A DNA stretch of 64,000 bases from NCBI RefSeq assembly GCF_027568515.1, contig NZ_JANKZF010000006.1, forward strand, positions 62,001 to 126,000, read 5' to 3'. A program made the position numbers and the translations under genes. The DNA is from Arthrobacter sp. HY1533. Its GTDB lineage: Bacteria > Actinomycetota > Actinomycetes > Actinomycetales > Micrococcaceae. The notes under the pieces were generated by a model. It saw only the letters and a list, made by a program, of their open reading frames with translations, was not told the DNA's origin and did not search any database. Shown piece after piece: positions 42,507 through 51,780 of this stretch; position 1 is the stretch's first letter; each line of letters starts with the position of its first letter.

Positions 42507-43844
42507 TTACTTGTTGACCGTGAATCCCTGTGTGTTGCCGTAGTCGACAAGGGTCTGCTGCCAGTCCACGAGGGCGGCGTTGATGTCGCCCTTGGCGCCC
42601 AGCGCCTTGCCCACGGAGTCACCAAAGACGTTGTTGGCGTAGCCCTGGAACGGCAGGTACTGCCATCCCGGAACAACCGACTTGGCAGCTTCAACGCCAA
42701 CCTGGTTGGCCTTCTGGCCGCCGTAGGCCGGGAATTCCTTGTTCAGCCACTCGGGGTTTTCCATGGTTGCCGTGGAGGACGGGAAGCCGTTGGCCTCAAC
42801 CACGGTCCGGCCTTCGCCTTCGGCGGCAAACTGCAGCAGGGCCGCGGCCACTGCCTTGTTGGCGCTCTGCTCGGTCACGGCGAGGGAGCTGCCGCCGTTT
42901 TCCGCTGTGGCGGGCTTGCCGTCGGCAGTGGGCATCTGGGCAACCTGCCACTTTCCTGTGCCGTAGTCGTCCATGCCGCCGATCATCCATGAACCGATGA
43001 GCAGTGTGCCCAGCTTGTCCTGGTTCAGCGCCTTGGTCCATTCATCGGACCAGGTGGCAACGGGGGAGAGCTCATCGGCCTTGAGCAGGGCGCCCCAGTT
43101 GTCGGCGAACTTCTTGGTGCCGGAGTCCTGCAGGTTGATGGTGACCTTCTCGCCGTCGGCCTTGAACGGCTGTCCGCCGGATGCCCACATCATGCTGGTG
43201 AAGAAGCCTGCGTCGCCGCTGTTGGCGATGTATGCGTCCTTGTCGGTGGCGTGGATCTTCTTGGATGCCGCGGCAAATTCGTCCCACGTCTTGGGTGCCT
43301 CGGTGACGCCTGACTTGGCGTAAAGCTCCTTGTTGTAGATCATGACCATGGGGCCGGAATCCAGGGGCAGGCCCACCAGCTTGCCCTGCACGTTGACTGC
43401 GTTCCACGTTGAATCGCTGAAGTTGGCCTTGAACTTGTCCAGGCCATACGGGGTCATGTCCGCCAGTGCCTTGCCCAGGGTGAGCTGGGGGAGGGTCTGG
43501 TATTCGACGGGGACAATGTCGGGGGCGCCCTTGCCCGCCTTGACGGCGTTTTGCAGCTTCGTCACCACGGCGTCGGGGTTCTCCAGCTTGACCATGTCGA
43601 TCTTGATCTTGGGGTACTTCTTCATGAATGCATCGGCCAGCGGCTGGTTGCCGTCGCTCCAGGTCCACCATGTCAGCGTGGTTTCCTTTTGCACTGCCGC
43701 GTCAATGTCGGCCTGGCTGACGGCGGCCTGGCCCGATCCGGCGTCATTGCCGCTGCTGCATCCAAACAACGTGCCTGCCAGCAGCACTGTGGCGGTGGCT
43801 GTGGCGCCAATTCGAAGCCAGCGTGCGGGGGTAACTTTTTTCAT
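42507..43844 (-). CDS. Sugar ABC transporter substrate-binding lipoprotein
   Basis: A 445-residue extracytoplasmic solute-binding protein of the carbohydrate uptake CUT1 type. The signal peptide ends in lipobox LFGC (MKKVTPARWLRIGATATATV then LLAGTLFGCSS). Family regions include TLTWWTWSDGNQPLADAFMK, YAKSGVTEAPKTWDEFAAAS and GSWMIGGMDDYGTGKW. ATG 43844 has AAAGGAA 6 nt upstream. It follows the two permease genes and precedes GH35; no ATPase is encoded here, so a shared MsiK-like ATPase elsewhere is expected. The ligand is probably a galactoside. Confidence 0.92.
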   Translation of the reverse strand: MKKVTPARWLRIGATATATVLLAGTLFGCSSGNDAGSGQAAVSQADIDAAVQKETTLTWWTWSDGNQPLADAFMKKYPKIKIDMVKLENPDAVVTKLQNAVKAGKGAPDIVPVEYQTLPQLTLGKALADMTPYGLDKFKANFSDSTWNAVNVQGKLVGLPLDSGPMVMIYNKELYAKSGVTEAPKTWDEFAAASKKIHATDKDAYIANSGDAGFFTSMMWASGGQPFKADGEKVTINLQDSGTKKFADNWGALLKADELSPVATWSDEWTKALNQDKLGTLLIGSWMIGGMDDYGTGKWQVAQMPTADGKPATAENGGSSLAVTEQSANKAVAAALLQFAAEGEGRTVVEANGFPSSTATMENPEWLNKEFPAYGGQKANQVGVEAAKSVVPGWQYLPFQGYANNVFGDSVGKALGAKGDINAALVDWQQTLVDYGNTQGFTVNK

Positions 43845-43894
43845 GGTGGTTCCTTTCGCTTGGGACAACTTGTTGGGCGAGCCGGGGTTCCGGC

Positions 43895-44863
43895 TCATTT
43901 CACGCTTCCGGCGGTGAGCCCTGACTGCCAGTAGCGCTGCAGGTACAGGAAGGCCGCGGAGATCGGTATTACGGTCAGGAGGGACCCGGCGATGACCAGG
44001 TGGGGGATGGGCACGCCGCCCACGGAGCTGTCTGCTGCCGCCCACTGGTTCAGGCCCAGGGTGAGTGGGTACCACTTGGGGTCGCTGAGCATGATCAGTG
44101 GCAGGAAGTAGTTGTTCCAGGTGGCCACCACGGCAAACATCAGCACTGTGATGAGCGCCGGTGCCAGCTGCCGCAGCGAAATGGAGAAGAAGATGCGGAT
44201 CTCGCCGGCGCCGTCGATCCGGGCCGCCTCGATCAACTCGTCGGGAATGGCCTGGGAGGCGTAGGCCCACACCAGGTACAGGCCGAAGGCGCTGACCATG
44301 GACGGGATGATGACAGACCACGGTGTGTTGGTGATGCCCATTCCGCTGAAGAGCAGGAACTGCGGCACCGCCAGGACCGAGCCGGGGATGGCCAGTGCGC
44401 CCAGGATGATGGCAAACACCGCCCGTCGGCCCGGAAACTTGTACTTGGCCAGGCCGTAGCCTGCCAGCGCCGCCAGGACAGTGGCACCACCGGCGCCAAC
44501 CACCACGTACATGACGGTGTTCAGGAACCAGCGGACAAAGATGCCGTCCCCGTGGGTGAGGACCTGCCCGATGTTGTCGAACAAGGCGAAAGGGCCGCTG
44601 AACCAGAACGCAAAGGAGTTGTACAGGTGTTCCTTGGTCTTGCTGGCGTTGACCAGCAGCCAGAACAGCGGCACCAGGCAGTAGAGCAGCATCAGGGTCA
44701 TCAGCACGGTGAGCGTTATGGATGCCCGCTGGTGCCGCGGGCTGACCTTCTTGGCGGTCTTGTTCCGGGCGCGTCCGGCGTTGGCCATCCGGCCGCTGGC
44801 GAGCCGGCTGGGGGTGCGACGGCGCTCGGCCGGCGTGGGCTTCTCGGTCACGGTTGCGCTCAT
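43895..44863 (-). CDS. Sugar ABC transporter permease (MalG/CUT1 type)
   Basis: A 322-residue membrane permease with six helices. The EAA loop that docks the ATPase is EAARIDGAGEIRIFFSISLR. The N-terminus is a ~45-residue basic extension (RRRTPSRLASGRMANAGRAR). It starts in an ATGA overlap with the upstream permease gene. Confidence 0.9.
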   Translation of the reverse strand: MSATVTEKPTPAERRRTPSRLASGRMANAGRARNKTAKKVSPRHQRASITLTVLMTLMLLYCLVPLFWLLVNASKTKEHLYNSFAFWFSGPFALFDNIGQVLTHGDGIFVRWFLNTVMYVVVGAGGATVLAALAGYGLAKYKFPGRRAVFAIILGALAIPGSVLAVPQFLLFSGMGITNTPWSVIIPSMVSAFGLYLVWAYASQAIPDELIEAARIDGAGEIRIFFSISLRQLAPALITVLMFAVVATWNNYFLPLIMLSDPKWYPLTLGLNQWAAADSSVGGVPIPHLVIAGSLLTVIPISAAFLYLQRYWQSGLTAGSVK

Positions 44864-45816
44864 TTCCTGTTCCCGACTATTTGTGCGGCGTAGGCAACAA
44901 CCATGGTGATGACGCCGGAGATGATGGCGATGGCTGCCGCGTAGTTGAACTGCGAGCCCGCGAAGGACAGGTTGAACGCGTACATGTTCGGGGTGAAGTA
45001 GCTGGTGATGGCGTTCGGTGCAATGGACTGCATGATGGATGGTTCATTGAACAGCTGGAAGCTGCCGATGATGGAGAACAGGGTGGCAATGAGGATGGCC
45101 CCGCGGATCTGGGGCAGCTTGATGCTCCAGATGGTCCGGAAGGTTCCCGCACCGTCAATCTCGGCGGCCTCATACAGTTCCTGGGGAACTGCCTTCAGTG
45201 CCGAGAAGAAGATCAGCATGTTGTAGCCCACAAATTCCCACGTGACGATGTTGCCGATGGACACCATGATGAGGTTGGAGGCCAGCGGGGACGGCAGCTC
45301 AATGCCGAGGAAGTTGTTGAGGTCGGCCACCATGCCGAACTGCGAGCCGTACATGTAGCCCCAGATCATGACCGCCACGACGCCCGGGACGGCGTAGGGC
45401 AGAAAGATTGAGAGCCGGTAGAACGGGACCCAGCGCAGCCTGGCGCTGTCCAGTGCCAGGGCGGCAAACATGGCCAGGAAAAGCATGATGGGCACCTGGA
45501 TGAGAAGGAAAATCGAGACGCGCAGCGTGGCGTCCCAGAACTTGGGGTCCTTCAGCGCCAGCATGTAGTTCCCGAATCCCACAAAGGCGTTGCCGCCAAT
45601 GAGGGATTCGCGGAACAGGCTCAGGTAGATGGCATACAGCAGGGGGGCAATGAAGACCAGGGTGAAGACGAGCATGAACGGCCCGACGAACCACCAACCC
45701 GACCAGTTGCGTTTGTTCTTGCGGAACTCGCCCTTGGCGGGCTGTGCTTCCTTGCTGATCCTCGCACGGATCCGGTCCGCGGTGTGCGAGGAGGAACTGA
45801 TAGATGCATCTGTCAC
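44860..45816 (-). CDS. Sugar ABC transporter permease (MalF/CUT1 type)
   Basis: A 318-residue permease, first gene of the transporter operon. The EAA motif is EAAEIDGAGTFRTIWSIKLP. The GTG start at 45816 is chosen because GGGAGG lies 7 nt upstream; an ORF reading back to 45897 would run through the promoter region. A perfect TTGACA lies at 45873-45878 on the minus strand, next to an operator copy, but I could not find a convincing -10. Confidence 0.9.
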   Translation of the reverse strand: MTDASISSSSHTADRIRARISKEAQPAKGEFRKNKRNWSGWWFVGPFMLVFTLVFIAPLLYAIYLSLFRESLIGGNAFVGFGNYMLALKDPKFWDATLRVSIFLLIQVPIMLFLAMFAALALDSARLRWVPFYRLSIFLPYAVPGVVAVMIWGYMYGSQFGMVADLNNFLGIELPSPLASNLIMVSIGNIVTWEFVGYNMLIFFSALKAVPQELYEAAEIDGAGTFRTIWSIKLPQIRGAILIATLFSIIGSFQLFNEPSIMQSIAPNAITSYFTPNMYAFNLSFAGSQFNYAAAIAIISGVITMVVAYAAQIVGNRK

Positions 45817-45880
45817 TTCCGTACCTCCCCGACAACTCCGGAGAATGACTTCCTCGTCATTTGAGCCTCTTCTGTCAAAA

Positions 45881-45930
45881 AATGTTTGCGTTGCCACCGA
45901 CTATACGACACGATAATGTTTGCGTAAACA
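45881..45930. promoter_or_regulatory. Paired LacI-type operator elements in the divergent promoter
   Basis: AATGTTTGCG occurs at 45881-45890 and again at 45915-45924. The second extends to the near-palindrome TGTTTGCGTAAACA (45917-45930). They lie between the divergent permease operon and the DUF5054 gene and match TGTTTACG at the lacI/GH36 promoter. Confidence 0.55.
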
Positions 45931-45967
45931 GTCATGCTTCAGAAACTTTATAACGAAAGAGTCACGA

Positions 45968-48040
45968 ATGATCTGCACGCTTCATGTCGTTTTCAAAACG
46001 CATCTTGACCTTGGCTTCACGGACTACGCACGCAATGTTACTGATCGGTACATCCACGACTACCTGCCGCGGGCCATTGACCTTGCCCAGGAGCTGGAGC
46101 GCCGCGGCGGGCCGGCGCGCTTCCACTGGACCACAGGCTCGTGGCTCATCCACGAGGCGTTCCGGCTGGGCACGGAGCAGGAGCAGGCAAGGCTTGAGGC
46201 TGCCATCCGGGACGGCCATGTCAGCTGGCACGGCCTGCCGATGACCACCCACACGGAATTGATGGACCCGGGGCTGGTGCGCCACGGCATTTCCATTGGC
46301 AGGCGCCTCGATGCACGGTTCAACCGGCACACCATGGCCGCCAAGATGACTGACGTGCCAGGGCACACCATAGGGCTGGTGCCGCTGCTGGCCGAAGCGG
46401 GCCTGGAGTACCTGCACCTGGGGGTCAACGGAGCATCGGCCGTGCCTGACGTTCCCGAATTCTTCATTTGGCGGGCACCGGACGGCAGCGAGGTTGTGGT
46501 CAATTACGCCCAGAGTTACGGGGCAACCGAGCTGGGTGCCGCCGTGGCCCCCGGAGGCACCCATGCACTGCACCTGGCCCACACGGGGGACAACTTTGGG
46601 CCCCCGCCCATCGAGGACGTTGAGGAGCTGTTTGCGCAGCTGCAGGCCAGCTATCCGGGGGCGGAAATCATTGCCTCCACCCTCGACGCCTTTGCCCATG
46701 CCGTGCTGGAAAACCGCGCGGAGCTGCCCGTGGTTGAATCGGAAATTGGCGACTCCTGGATCCACGGCGTGGCCAGCGACCCCGTGCTCACGGCGCGGCT
46801 GCGTGCCCTGCTGCGCCTGCGCACACGCTGGTTGGAAACAGGGGAGCTGGTGGCCGGGACGCCCGAGTGCGACGCGTTCAGCGACGGACTGCTGCTGGTC
46901 CCGGAGCACACCTGGGGCGAAGACCTCAAGACATTCCTGCCCGACTACGTGAACTACACCAAGGCGGACTTCACGGCGGCCCGTGCGGCGGACACCATTG
47001 ACCCCTCTGCCAACCCCGCCGACTTCGACGAGTTCGCCTGGGCCTTCTCCGGACACCCCACCCCGCAGGGGCTGGGCTATGCGGCCTTTGAACGGTCATG
47101 GGCGGAGCAGCGCGCACATGTGGACCGCGCCGTGGCGGCGCTGTCCCCGGAACGCGCGGAACAGGCCAGGAGGGTGATCGCGGAGTGCTCGCCCTTGCCA
47201 CACGGCGCCCGCCCTGGCACGCCCTTTGCCGTTGGGCAGGAGCAGGCGCTCGGCGCATACGCGGCGGTTTTCGGGGACGACGGCGCCCTCGTCTCGCTGC
47301 TCGATGCGGACGGCGTGCAGTGGGCCGGTCCGGACAACGCGCTGGCCGGCTACCGGCACCAGACCTTTGACGAGCGCGATGAGGCCCGCTGGGTTCAGGA
47401 GTACTGCCGGGACATCGAGGAGACGGGCTTCTGGGCCGTGCCCGACCAAAGCAAGCCGGGGTTGAACATCGCGGCCACGCAGCCGGCCACGGTGTTCACC
47501 CCCTCCGTGGTGTCCGCCGAGGTGCTCGAGTCCGGCACGGAGTCGGTGGCGCAACTGCGGCTGGCGTTTCCCCCGGAGGCCAGTGAGCTGTGGGGTGCGC
47601 CCCGGGACATCCGGCTCAACTACAGCTTCCCCGCGGAGCCCGGCCCCATTGGCATCAGCCTAGAGCTTTGCGGCGCCGACGCCTCCCGTTTGCCGGAGGC
47701 CGGCTGGCTCGGCTTCCGCCCGCTGACCGGCCCCGGCACGTGGTCGCTGGGGAAGCTGGGCACCCGGGTGGATCCGCGCGACGTTGTCCGCAACGGCAAC
47801 CGGAGCCTGCACGCCGTGGCCGAGGTGGCGCACGCGGGCGAACGCAGCTTTGCGTTGCGGCCGCTGGATGCAGCACTTGTGGCTGTTGGCCGTCCGGCGC
47901 TGCTGCGCAACGAAAACGCCGTCGCCGAGCCGGAGGACGGATTCCACGTGAACCTGCACAACAATGTTTGGGGAACCAACTTCACCATGTGGCTCGACGA
48001 CGACCTGCTGTTCCGCTTCAGCCTTGAACTGGGCCAGTGA
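45968..48040 (+). CDS. DUF5054/GH38-like glycoside hydrolase
   Basis: A 690-residue cytosolic protein related in its N-terminal half to GH38 alpha-mannosidases. VFKTHLDLGFTD supplies the His and Asp that bind zinc in GH38 enzymes, and MAAKMTDVPGHT is at the position of the nucleophile region. The remainder is beta-rich as in GH38. The combination fits the DUF5054 family as I know it, whose substrate is not settled. It is transcribed divergently from the sugar importer behind shared operator elements and followed after 28 nt by a metallophosphoesterase gene. Start ATG 45968 has only a weak AAAGAG upstream. Confidence 0.78.
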   Translation: MICTLHVVFKTHLDLGFTDYARNVTDRYIHDYLPRAIDLAQELERRGGPARFHWTTGSWLIHEAFRLGTEQEQARLEAAIRDGHVSWHGLPMTTHTELMDPGLVRHGISIGRRLDARFNRHTMAAKMTDVPGHTIGLVPLLAEAGLEYLHLGVNGASAVPDVPEFFIWRAPDGSEVVVNYAQSYGATELGAAVAPGGTHALHLAHTGDNFGPPPIEDVEELFAQLQASYPGAEIIASTLDAFAHAVLENRAELPVVESEIGDSWIHGVASDPVLTARLRALLRLRTRWLETGELVAGTPECDAFSDGLLLVPEHTWGEDLKTFLPDYVNYTKADFTAARAADTIDPSANPADFDEFAWAFSGHPTPQGLGYAAFERSWAEQRAHVDRAVAALSPERAEQARRVIAECSPLPHGARPGTPFAVGQEQALGAYAAVFGDDGALVSLLDADGVQWAGPDNALAGYRHQTFDERDEARWVQEYCRDIEETGFWAVPDQSKPGLNIAATQPATVFTPSVVSAEVLESGTESVAQLRLAFPPEASELWGAPRDIRLNYSFPAEPGPIGISLELCGADASRLPEAGWLGFRPLTGPGTWSLGKLGTRVDPRDVVRNGNRSLHAVAEVAHAGERSFALRPLDAALVAVGRPALLRNENAVAEPEDGFHVNLHNNVWGTNFTMWLDDDLLFRFSLELGQ

Positions 48041-48068
48041 CACCGCCACCCTCAATGACAGGAGAACC

Positions 48069-49194
48069 ATGACCTCAAACCTCGTGACCAGCCCGCCATC
48101 CGTCATGGCACCACGCACCGACGGCTTTGAGGCCGTGTGGGGCGTTGGCCGCCTGAGCCGCGGATGGCTCGAGTGGGAGGCGGCGGACGGCAGCCGTGGA
48201 ACGGCGGGCTCCGACGCCTTCGGCATGGTGCCGCAGGGCGAAAAGGTGCTGCGTGTTCGAGTGGAGGGCTGGCTTCCCGGAGAGGAACGGTCGGTTCGGG
48301 CCGTCACCGAGTCCGTGGCCGGCCCTCCCGAACGCCATGAAAGCCCCTGGAAGACGGTGCGGACGCTGGATCCGGAGGCAGCCGGCACGCACTTCGCCGT
48401 CTGGAACGACACCCACCAGAACAACGCCACGCTCCGGGCCCTCCACGCCGCCACTCCCGGCGTTGACTTCCTGGTGTGGAACGGGGACCTGTGCAATGAC
48501 TGGAAGGACGACGGGCAGTTCGTCTCCACCATTTTGAACCCGGCCGGGCAGGACGTCAGTGCCGGCCGCCCGCTGGCCGTGGTGGTGGGCAACCACGACG
48601 TCAGGGGAACGTGGGCCTACCAGCTGGGCGACTACGTGGCCACGCCGGAGGACCGGCCGTTCTCGGCGTTCCGCAGCGGACCGGTGGCCTGCATCGTGCT
48701 GCACACGGGTGAGGACAAGCCCGACGACCACCCGACGTTTGAGGGGCGGGTGGCCTTTGACCCGCTGCGCGCCGAACAGGCCCAGTGGCTGCGGGAGGTG
48801 GCGGCCCGCCCGGAAATCCGGGATGCACCCTACAAGGTGGTCTTCTGCCACATTCCACTGCGCTGGATCGACGAGACCGAGGTGGACTACGGCAACGAAG
48901 GTTATGACTGGTTCAGCCGCCGGAGCCGCGACGCATGGGATGCCGCCCTGCAGGAATGGGGCGCCCAGGTGGTTGTCTCGGGCCACACGCACTTCCCGGC
49001 CTGGCTGCCGCCCGGCGACACCTTCCCCTACGGCCAGCTGGTGGCTGGGGGGGCCCGACGACGACCCCGCCAGCGAGGAAGCCGCCACGTGGATCGAAGG
49101 CATGGCCACGGACCAGTCCCTGGAGCTCACCATGCGCGGGCTCGACGGCGGAGTGGTCCAGCGGCTGTCCTTCGCACCAGGACCGCATGGCTAA
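48069..49194 (+). pseudogene. Calcineurin-like metallophosphoesterase, frameshifted at a G7 run
   Basis: A metallophosphoesterase of about 374 residues when one base is removed. Metal-binding motifs in order are VWNDTHQN, VWNGDLCND, VVGNHDVRG, FCHIPL and SGHTHFP. The reading frame from ATG 48069 (AGGAG upstream) runs to VAGG near 49054. There a run of seven G (49048-49054) shifts it; deleting one G continues the protein as GPDDDPASEEAATW to a stop at 49194 and a normal C-terminus. All catalytic motifs lie before the shift. It may be a sequencing error, a recent mutation, or a phase-variable tract. It probably forms an operon with the DUF5054 gene. Confidence 0.75.
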
Positions 49195-49430
49195 GGCGAG
49201 CCCCGCGGGATCAGGCGGCGGCTGAAGGGTCCCGCATTGACTGCCAGAGCCAAAAAGATGGCCTCGTGTGGACTCAAATCCTGACATTGTGGAGAGGCCG
49301 AGTTCTCCCTGACTCTTCTGGGAAGGTGCAGTTCCTAGCTCGTAGTGTGTTTATGGGCATTGAGTCGTCGTGGTCGCAACCAGCGGGATCCAGTCAACAA
49401 TTCTCGGATAAGAGTTCTGGAGGACAAGTA

Positions 49431-50063
49431 GTGAGTTCGCTAAATCATCCCGGATTGATGGCACTCTGTGACGCCCTGGTGGGCGCCGGATTAAGGAAGC
49501 GCGCCGGAGAGAGTTTCACAATAGCCTTCGACGACGACGCTCTGGGCTGGCTCGGCCTAAACCGTGCCAGCCGCGCTGGCGAGCCAGGTGAATTGAACAT
49601 GAATCCTGTGTGTGGTGTACGCATTCAGTCACTGGAACGCACCCTGGCTGAAATTAGGGGCGAAAAATTCCACCAGTACAATCCCCCAACCGTGTGCGAA
49701 CCATTGCGGTATTTAGTTCCAAAAGAACAGCGGGTGGACTGGATTCTTACTCGTGAAAACACCGAGGGGAATGAGGAGGTCATTGCAAATATCCTGGCGA
49801 GCCTAGATGCCTATGGCCTCCCTTATATGCGCAAGAGGGCAAACTTGGAGGCCATGTCCCAGGCGCTAGTGGCCAACGAGGGTCACAAATGGGTGACCTG
49901 GTACCGGGCTCCAACCGCCTTGTGGCTTCTCAATCGCAAAGAGGAGGCCCTAGCTGCCATCATGGAACAACTCGCCGGGTTCGGCACTCAAAGAAACCCG
50001 GCTTATGACGACTGCCGGGACTTCGCCTCAGCTCTAAAACGGATCATCGCTGAATCGACCTGA
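49431..50063 (+). CDS. Hypothetical protein, first of two tandem paralogs
   Basis: A 210-residue protein of no family I recognise. GTG 49431 has TGGAGGA 7 nt upstream; the open frame upstream belongs to the frameshifted phosphoesterase and is not part of it. It is clearly homologous along its full length to the next gene, sharing GVRIQSLER, EPLRYLVP, DWILTRE, AYGLPYMRKR and MSQALVA. It has no signal peptide or membrane segment. Base composition is lower in GC than the neighbours and codon use is less biased, suggesting acquisition. The 236 nt upstream (49195-49430) hold no gene I can support. Confidence 0.7.
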   Translation: MSSLNHPGLMALCDALVGAGLRKRAGESFTIAFDDDALGWLGLNRASRAGEPGELNMNPVCGVRIQSLERTLAEIRGEKFHQYNPPTVCEPLRYLVPKEQRVDWILTRENTEGNEEVIANILASLDAYGLPYMRKRANLEAMSQALVANEGHKWVTWYRAPTALWLLNRKEEALAAIMEQLAGFGTQRNPAYDDCRDFASALKRIIAEST

Positions 50064-50252
50064 ACTTTCATGGCATTGAGGCAGCAAAGCTATTCGGCTG
50101 CGGCAGCTTGAGGAACTTCCCGCCTCTGCTGTAGAGCGGCGAACTCTGGTCGTACAGTGTGATCAGGCGATGGACGTCTTGGTGGGTGTGGTGTTTTGAA
50201 ATGCAGGTGCGGCCCGAATCGCGATTCCTGACTAGGAAATATGGGGGACGAA

Positions 50253-50897
50253 ATGGTGAACTCTCGAATGCATCCCGGGGAGGCGTCACTCTGTGAAGCG
50301 CTGGTGGGCGCCGGATTCAGGAAGCGTGCCGATGGGATCTTCACCATGGACCTCAACGACGATGCTCTCGGCATTCTCGGACTGAACTACGCAAGCCGAG
50401 CCGGCGGACCAGGCGAGTTGAACATGCACCCCATATGTGGTGTGCGCATTCAGTCGCTGGAACGCAACTTGGCTGAGATTACTGGCCGAAAGTTCCACCA
50501 GTACGTGCCACCAACGGTTTCAGAACCGCTACGGTATTTGGTTCCAATCGAAAGCCGAATGGACTGGATACTGACTCGCGAAGACCCCGAGACGAATGAT
50601 GAGGTCATCGCAGACATCCTTGCCAGCCTAAATGCTTATGGTTTGCCTTACATGCGCAAGAGGGTCACTCTAGAGACCATGTCCCAGGCGCTAGTGGCGA
50701 AAGAAGGCCACAGATGGCAGACAGTGTTCCGTGCGCCTGTCGCGTTGTGGCTTCTCAACCGTCATGAGGAAGCCCTAAGCGCCATGGAGGTCCAACTCGC
50801 CGAAATCGGGAGTCAAGAAAACGCGGCCTATGACAACTATCGGGCCTTCTCGGCGGCCCTGAAACGGCGCATCGCCGAATCGGCTGCCCAACCATAG
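50253..50897 (+). CDS. Hypothetical protein, second of two tandem paralogs
   Basis: A 214-residue paralog of the preceding gene, similar from MHPGEASLCEALVGAGFRKR to the end (AALKRRIAES). ATG 50253 is chosen by alignment with the first copy and a GGGGGA 5 nt upstream; ATG 50241 and GTG 50256 are alternatives. The 189 nt between the copies hold no clear gene. Tandem duplicated small soluble proteins in a lower-GC island are typical of immunity genes or other variable accessory functions, but nothing in the sequence proves a role. Confidence 0.7.
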   Translation: MVNSRMHPGEASLCEALVGAGFRKRADGIFTMDLNDDALGILGLNYASRAGGPGELNMHPICGVRIQSLERNLAEITGRKFHQYVPPTVSEPLRYLVPIESRMDWILTREDPETNDEVIADILASLNAYGLPYMRKRVTLETMSQALVAKEGHRWQTVFRAPVALWLLNRHEEALSAMEVQLAEIGSQENAAYDNYRAFSAALKRRIAESAAQP

Positions 50898-51003
50898 TTT
50901 GATGTCCCGTATGCCGTTGCCCAAACGACGAGAATGAGAACCCAGGCTAAAAGCCACACACCCAGAATCGGGCGTCAATCAAGCCACAAGTGGGAGACAC
51001 GCC

Positions 51004-51306
51004 CTAATCGCCCGCCATCGCCCGCAGCGCCGCGAGGTGCCCATCGAAGGCGCGGCGACCCTGCGCGGTGAGTTTGACTGTGGTCGTCTGGCGCGCGTCC
51101 GTCCGCTGCGGGGAGGCCTGCTTGCTCGTTGCGAGATAGCCAATTTCGACCAGGTTTCTCACGGTCTTTGACAGGTTTGCCTCGCTGAGCTCCAGCGTCG
51201 CGGCAATCGACGCGAAGTCCGCGTCGGCGAGGGGGCGCAGCATCGCACACAGTCGCAGCCGCGTTGGTGCGTGGATCGCTTCGTCAAAACGGGGGTCAGC
51301 CCGCAC
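51004..51306 (-). CDS. Winged-helix regulator (HTH_34/MarR-like), 100 residues
   Basis: A small DNA-binding regulator consisting of a single winged helix. It starts DPRFDEAIHAPTRLRLCAML, with recognition region LELSEANLSKTVRNLVEIGY and a basic wing. The GTG start at 51306 has GAGGT 6 nt upstream and overlaps the upstream membrane-protein gene by 11 nt, so the two are co-translated. The pair resembles actinobacterial modules in which such a regulator represses its own membrane-protein operon; TTAAC-N5-GTTAA upstream of the operon is a candidate site. Confidence 0.8.
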   Translation of the reverse strand: MRADPRFDEAIHAPTRLRLCAMLRPLADADFASIAATLELSEANLSKTVRNLVEIGYLATSKQASPQRTDARQTTTVKLTAQGRRAFDGHLAALRAMAGD

Positions 51307-51763
51307 GGCGCACCTCGGCAGCGTACGCGCGGTCATATGCCACGACGATGACCGCGGTGATGACACCCGCGGCCACAGCGAGGGCAACAACCCACCCTGT
51401 CAGACCGAACAACGCGAGCTTCATGCTGATCACAAACGAGAAGAAGATGATCAAGAAGAGCGCAACCAGCAACCAGAGCCCGCGAGGACCAGCCGGTCGG
51501 GTAATGCCGAGGCCGCTGCGCTTACGAAAGAACACCTCAACGCCGACGAAGATCCCTATGCTGAGGACAAAGGGCAACCACGCCCAGAGCAGCCCGGCCG
51601 CGGGTGCCGCGATGACAAGCGCAACACCCAGGCCCTGCGCAGGGGCAGTCCACCACGTCTCGGCCGTTACACGTTCGCCGATCCGGCCGCGGTCAGTGCC
51701 GATCGCCTCGAGCGCCTCGCGGGCGGATGCCGGGTCACTCCGATGTTCCAAATGACTTTCCAT
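51296..51763 (-). CDS. Membrane protein co-transcribed with a winged-helix regulator
   Basis: A 155-residue protein with a ~45-residue charged cytoplasmic N-terminus and four hydrophobic segments (GLGVALVIAAPAAGLLWAWL, FVLSIGIFVGVEVFF, LWLLVALFLIIFFSFVI, GWVVALAVAAGVITAVIVV). No enzymatic motif is visible. It is transcribed first in a two-gene unit with the regulator. Function unknown. Confidence 0.75.
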   Translation of the reverse strand: MESHLEHRSDPASAREALEAIGTDRGRIGERVTAETWWTAPAQGLGVALVIAAPAAGLLWAWLPFVLSIGIFVGVEVFFRKRSGLGITRPAGPRGLWLLVALFLIIFFSFVISMKLALFGLTGWVVALAVAAGVITAVIVVAYDRAYAAEVRRAG

Positions 51764-51780
51764 GCGGTTGAGTCAATCAC

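Noticed and set aside
49240-49300. tRNA-like fragment (GGACTCAAATCC) as a possible integration site
   Set aside because: The putative T-arm does not pair properly and no acceptor stem or CCA end can be found, so no attachment site is claimed.
47964-50063. One continuous 699-codon frame joining the phosphoesterase and the first orphan paralog
   Set aside because: The middle part after the G7 run has no sensible composition, the phosphoesterase C-terminus continues in another frame, and GTG 49431 has its own ribosome binding site. Two separate genes explain it better.
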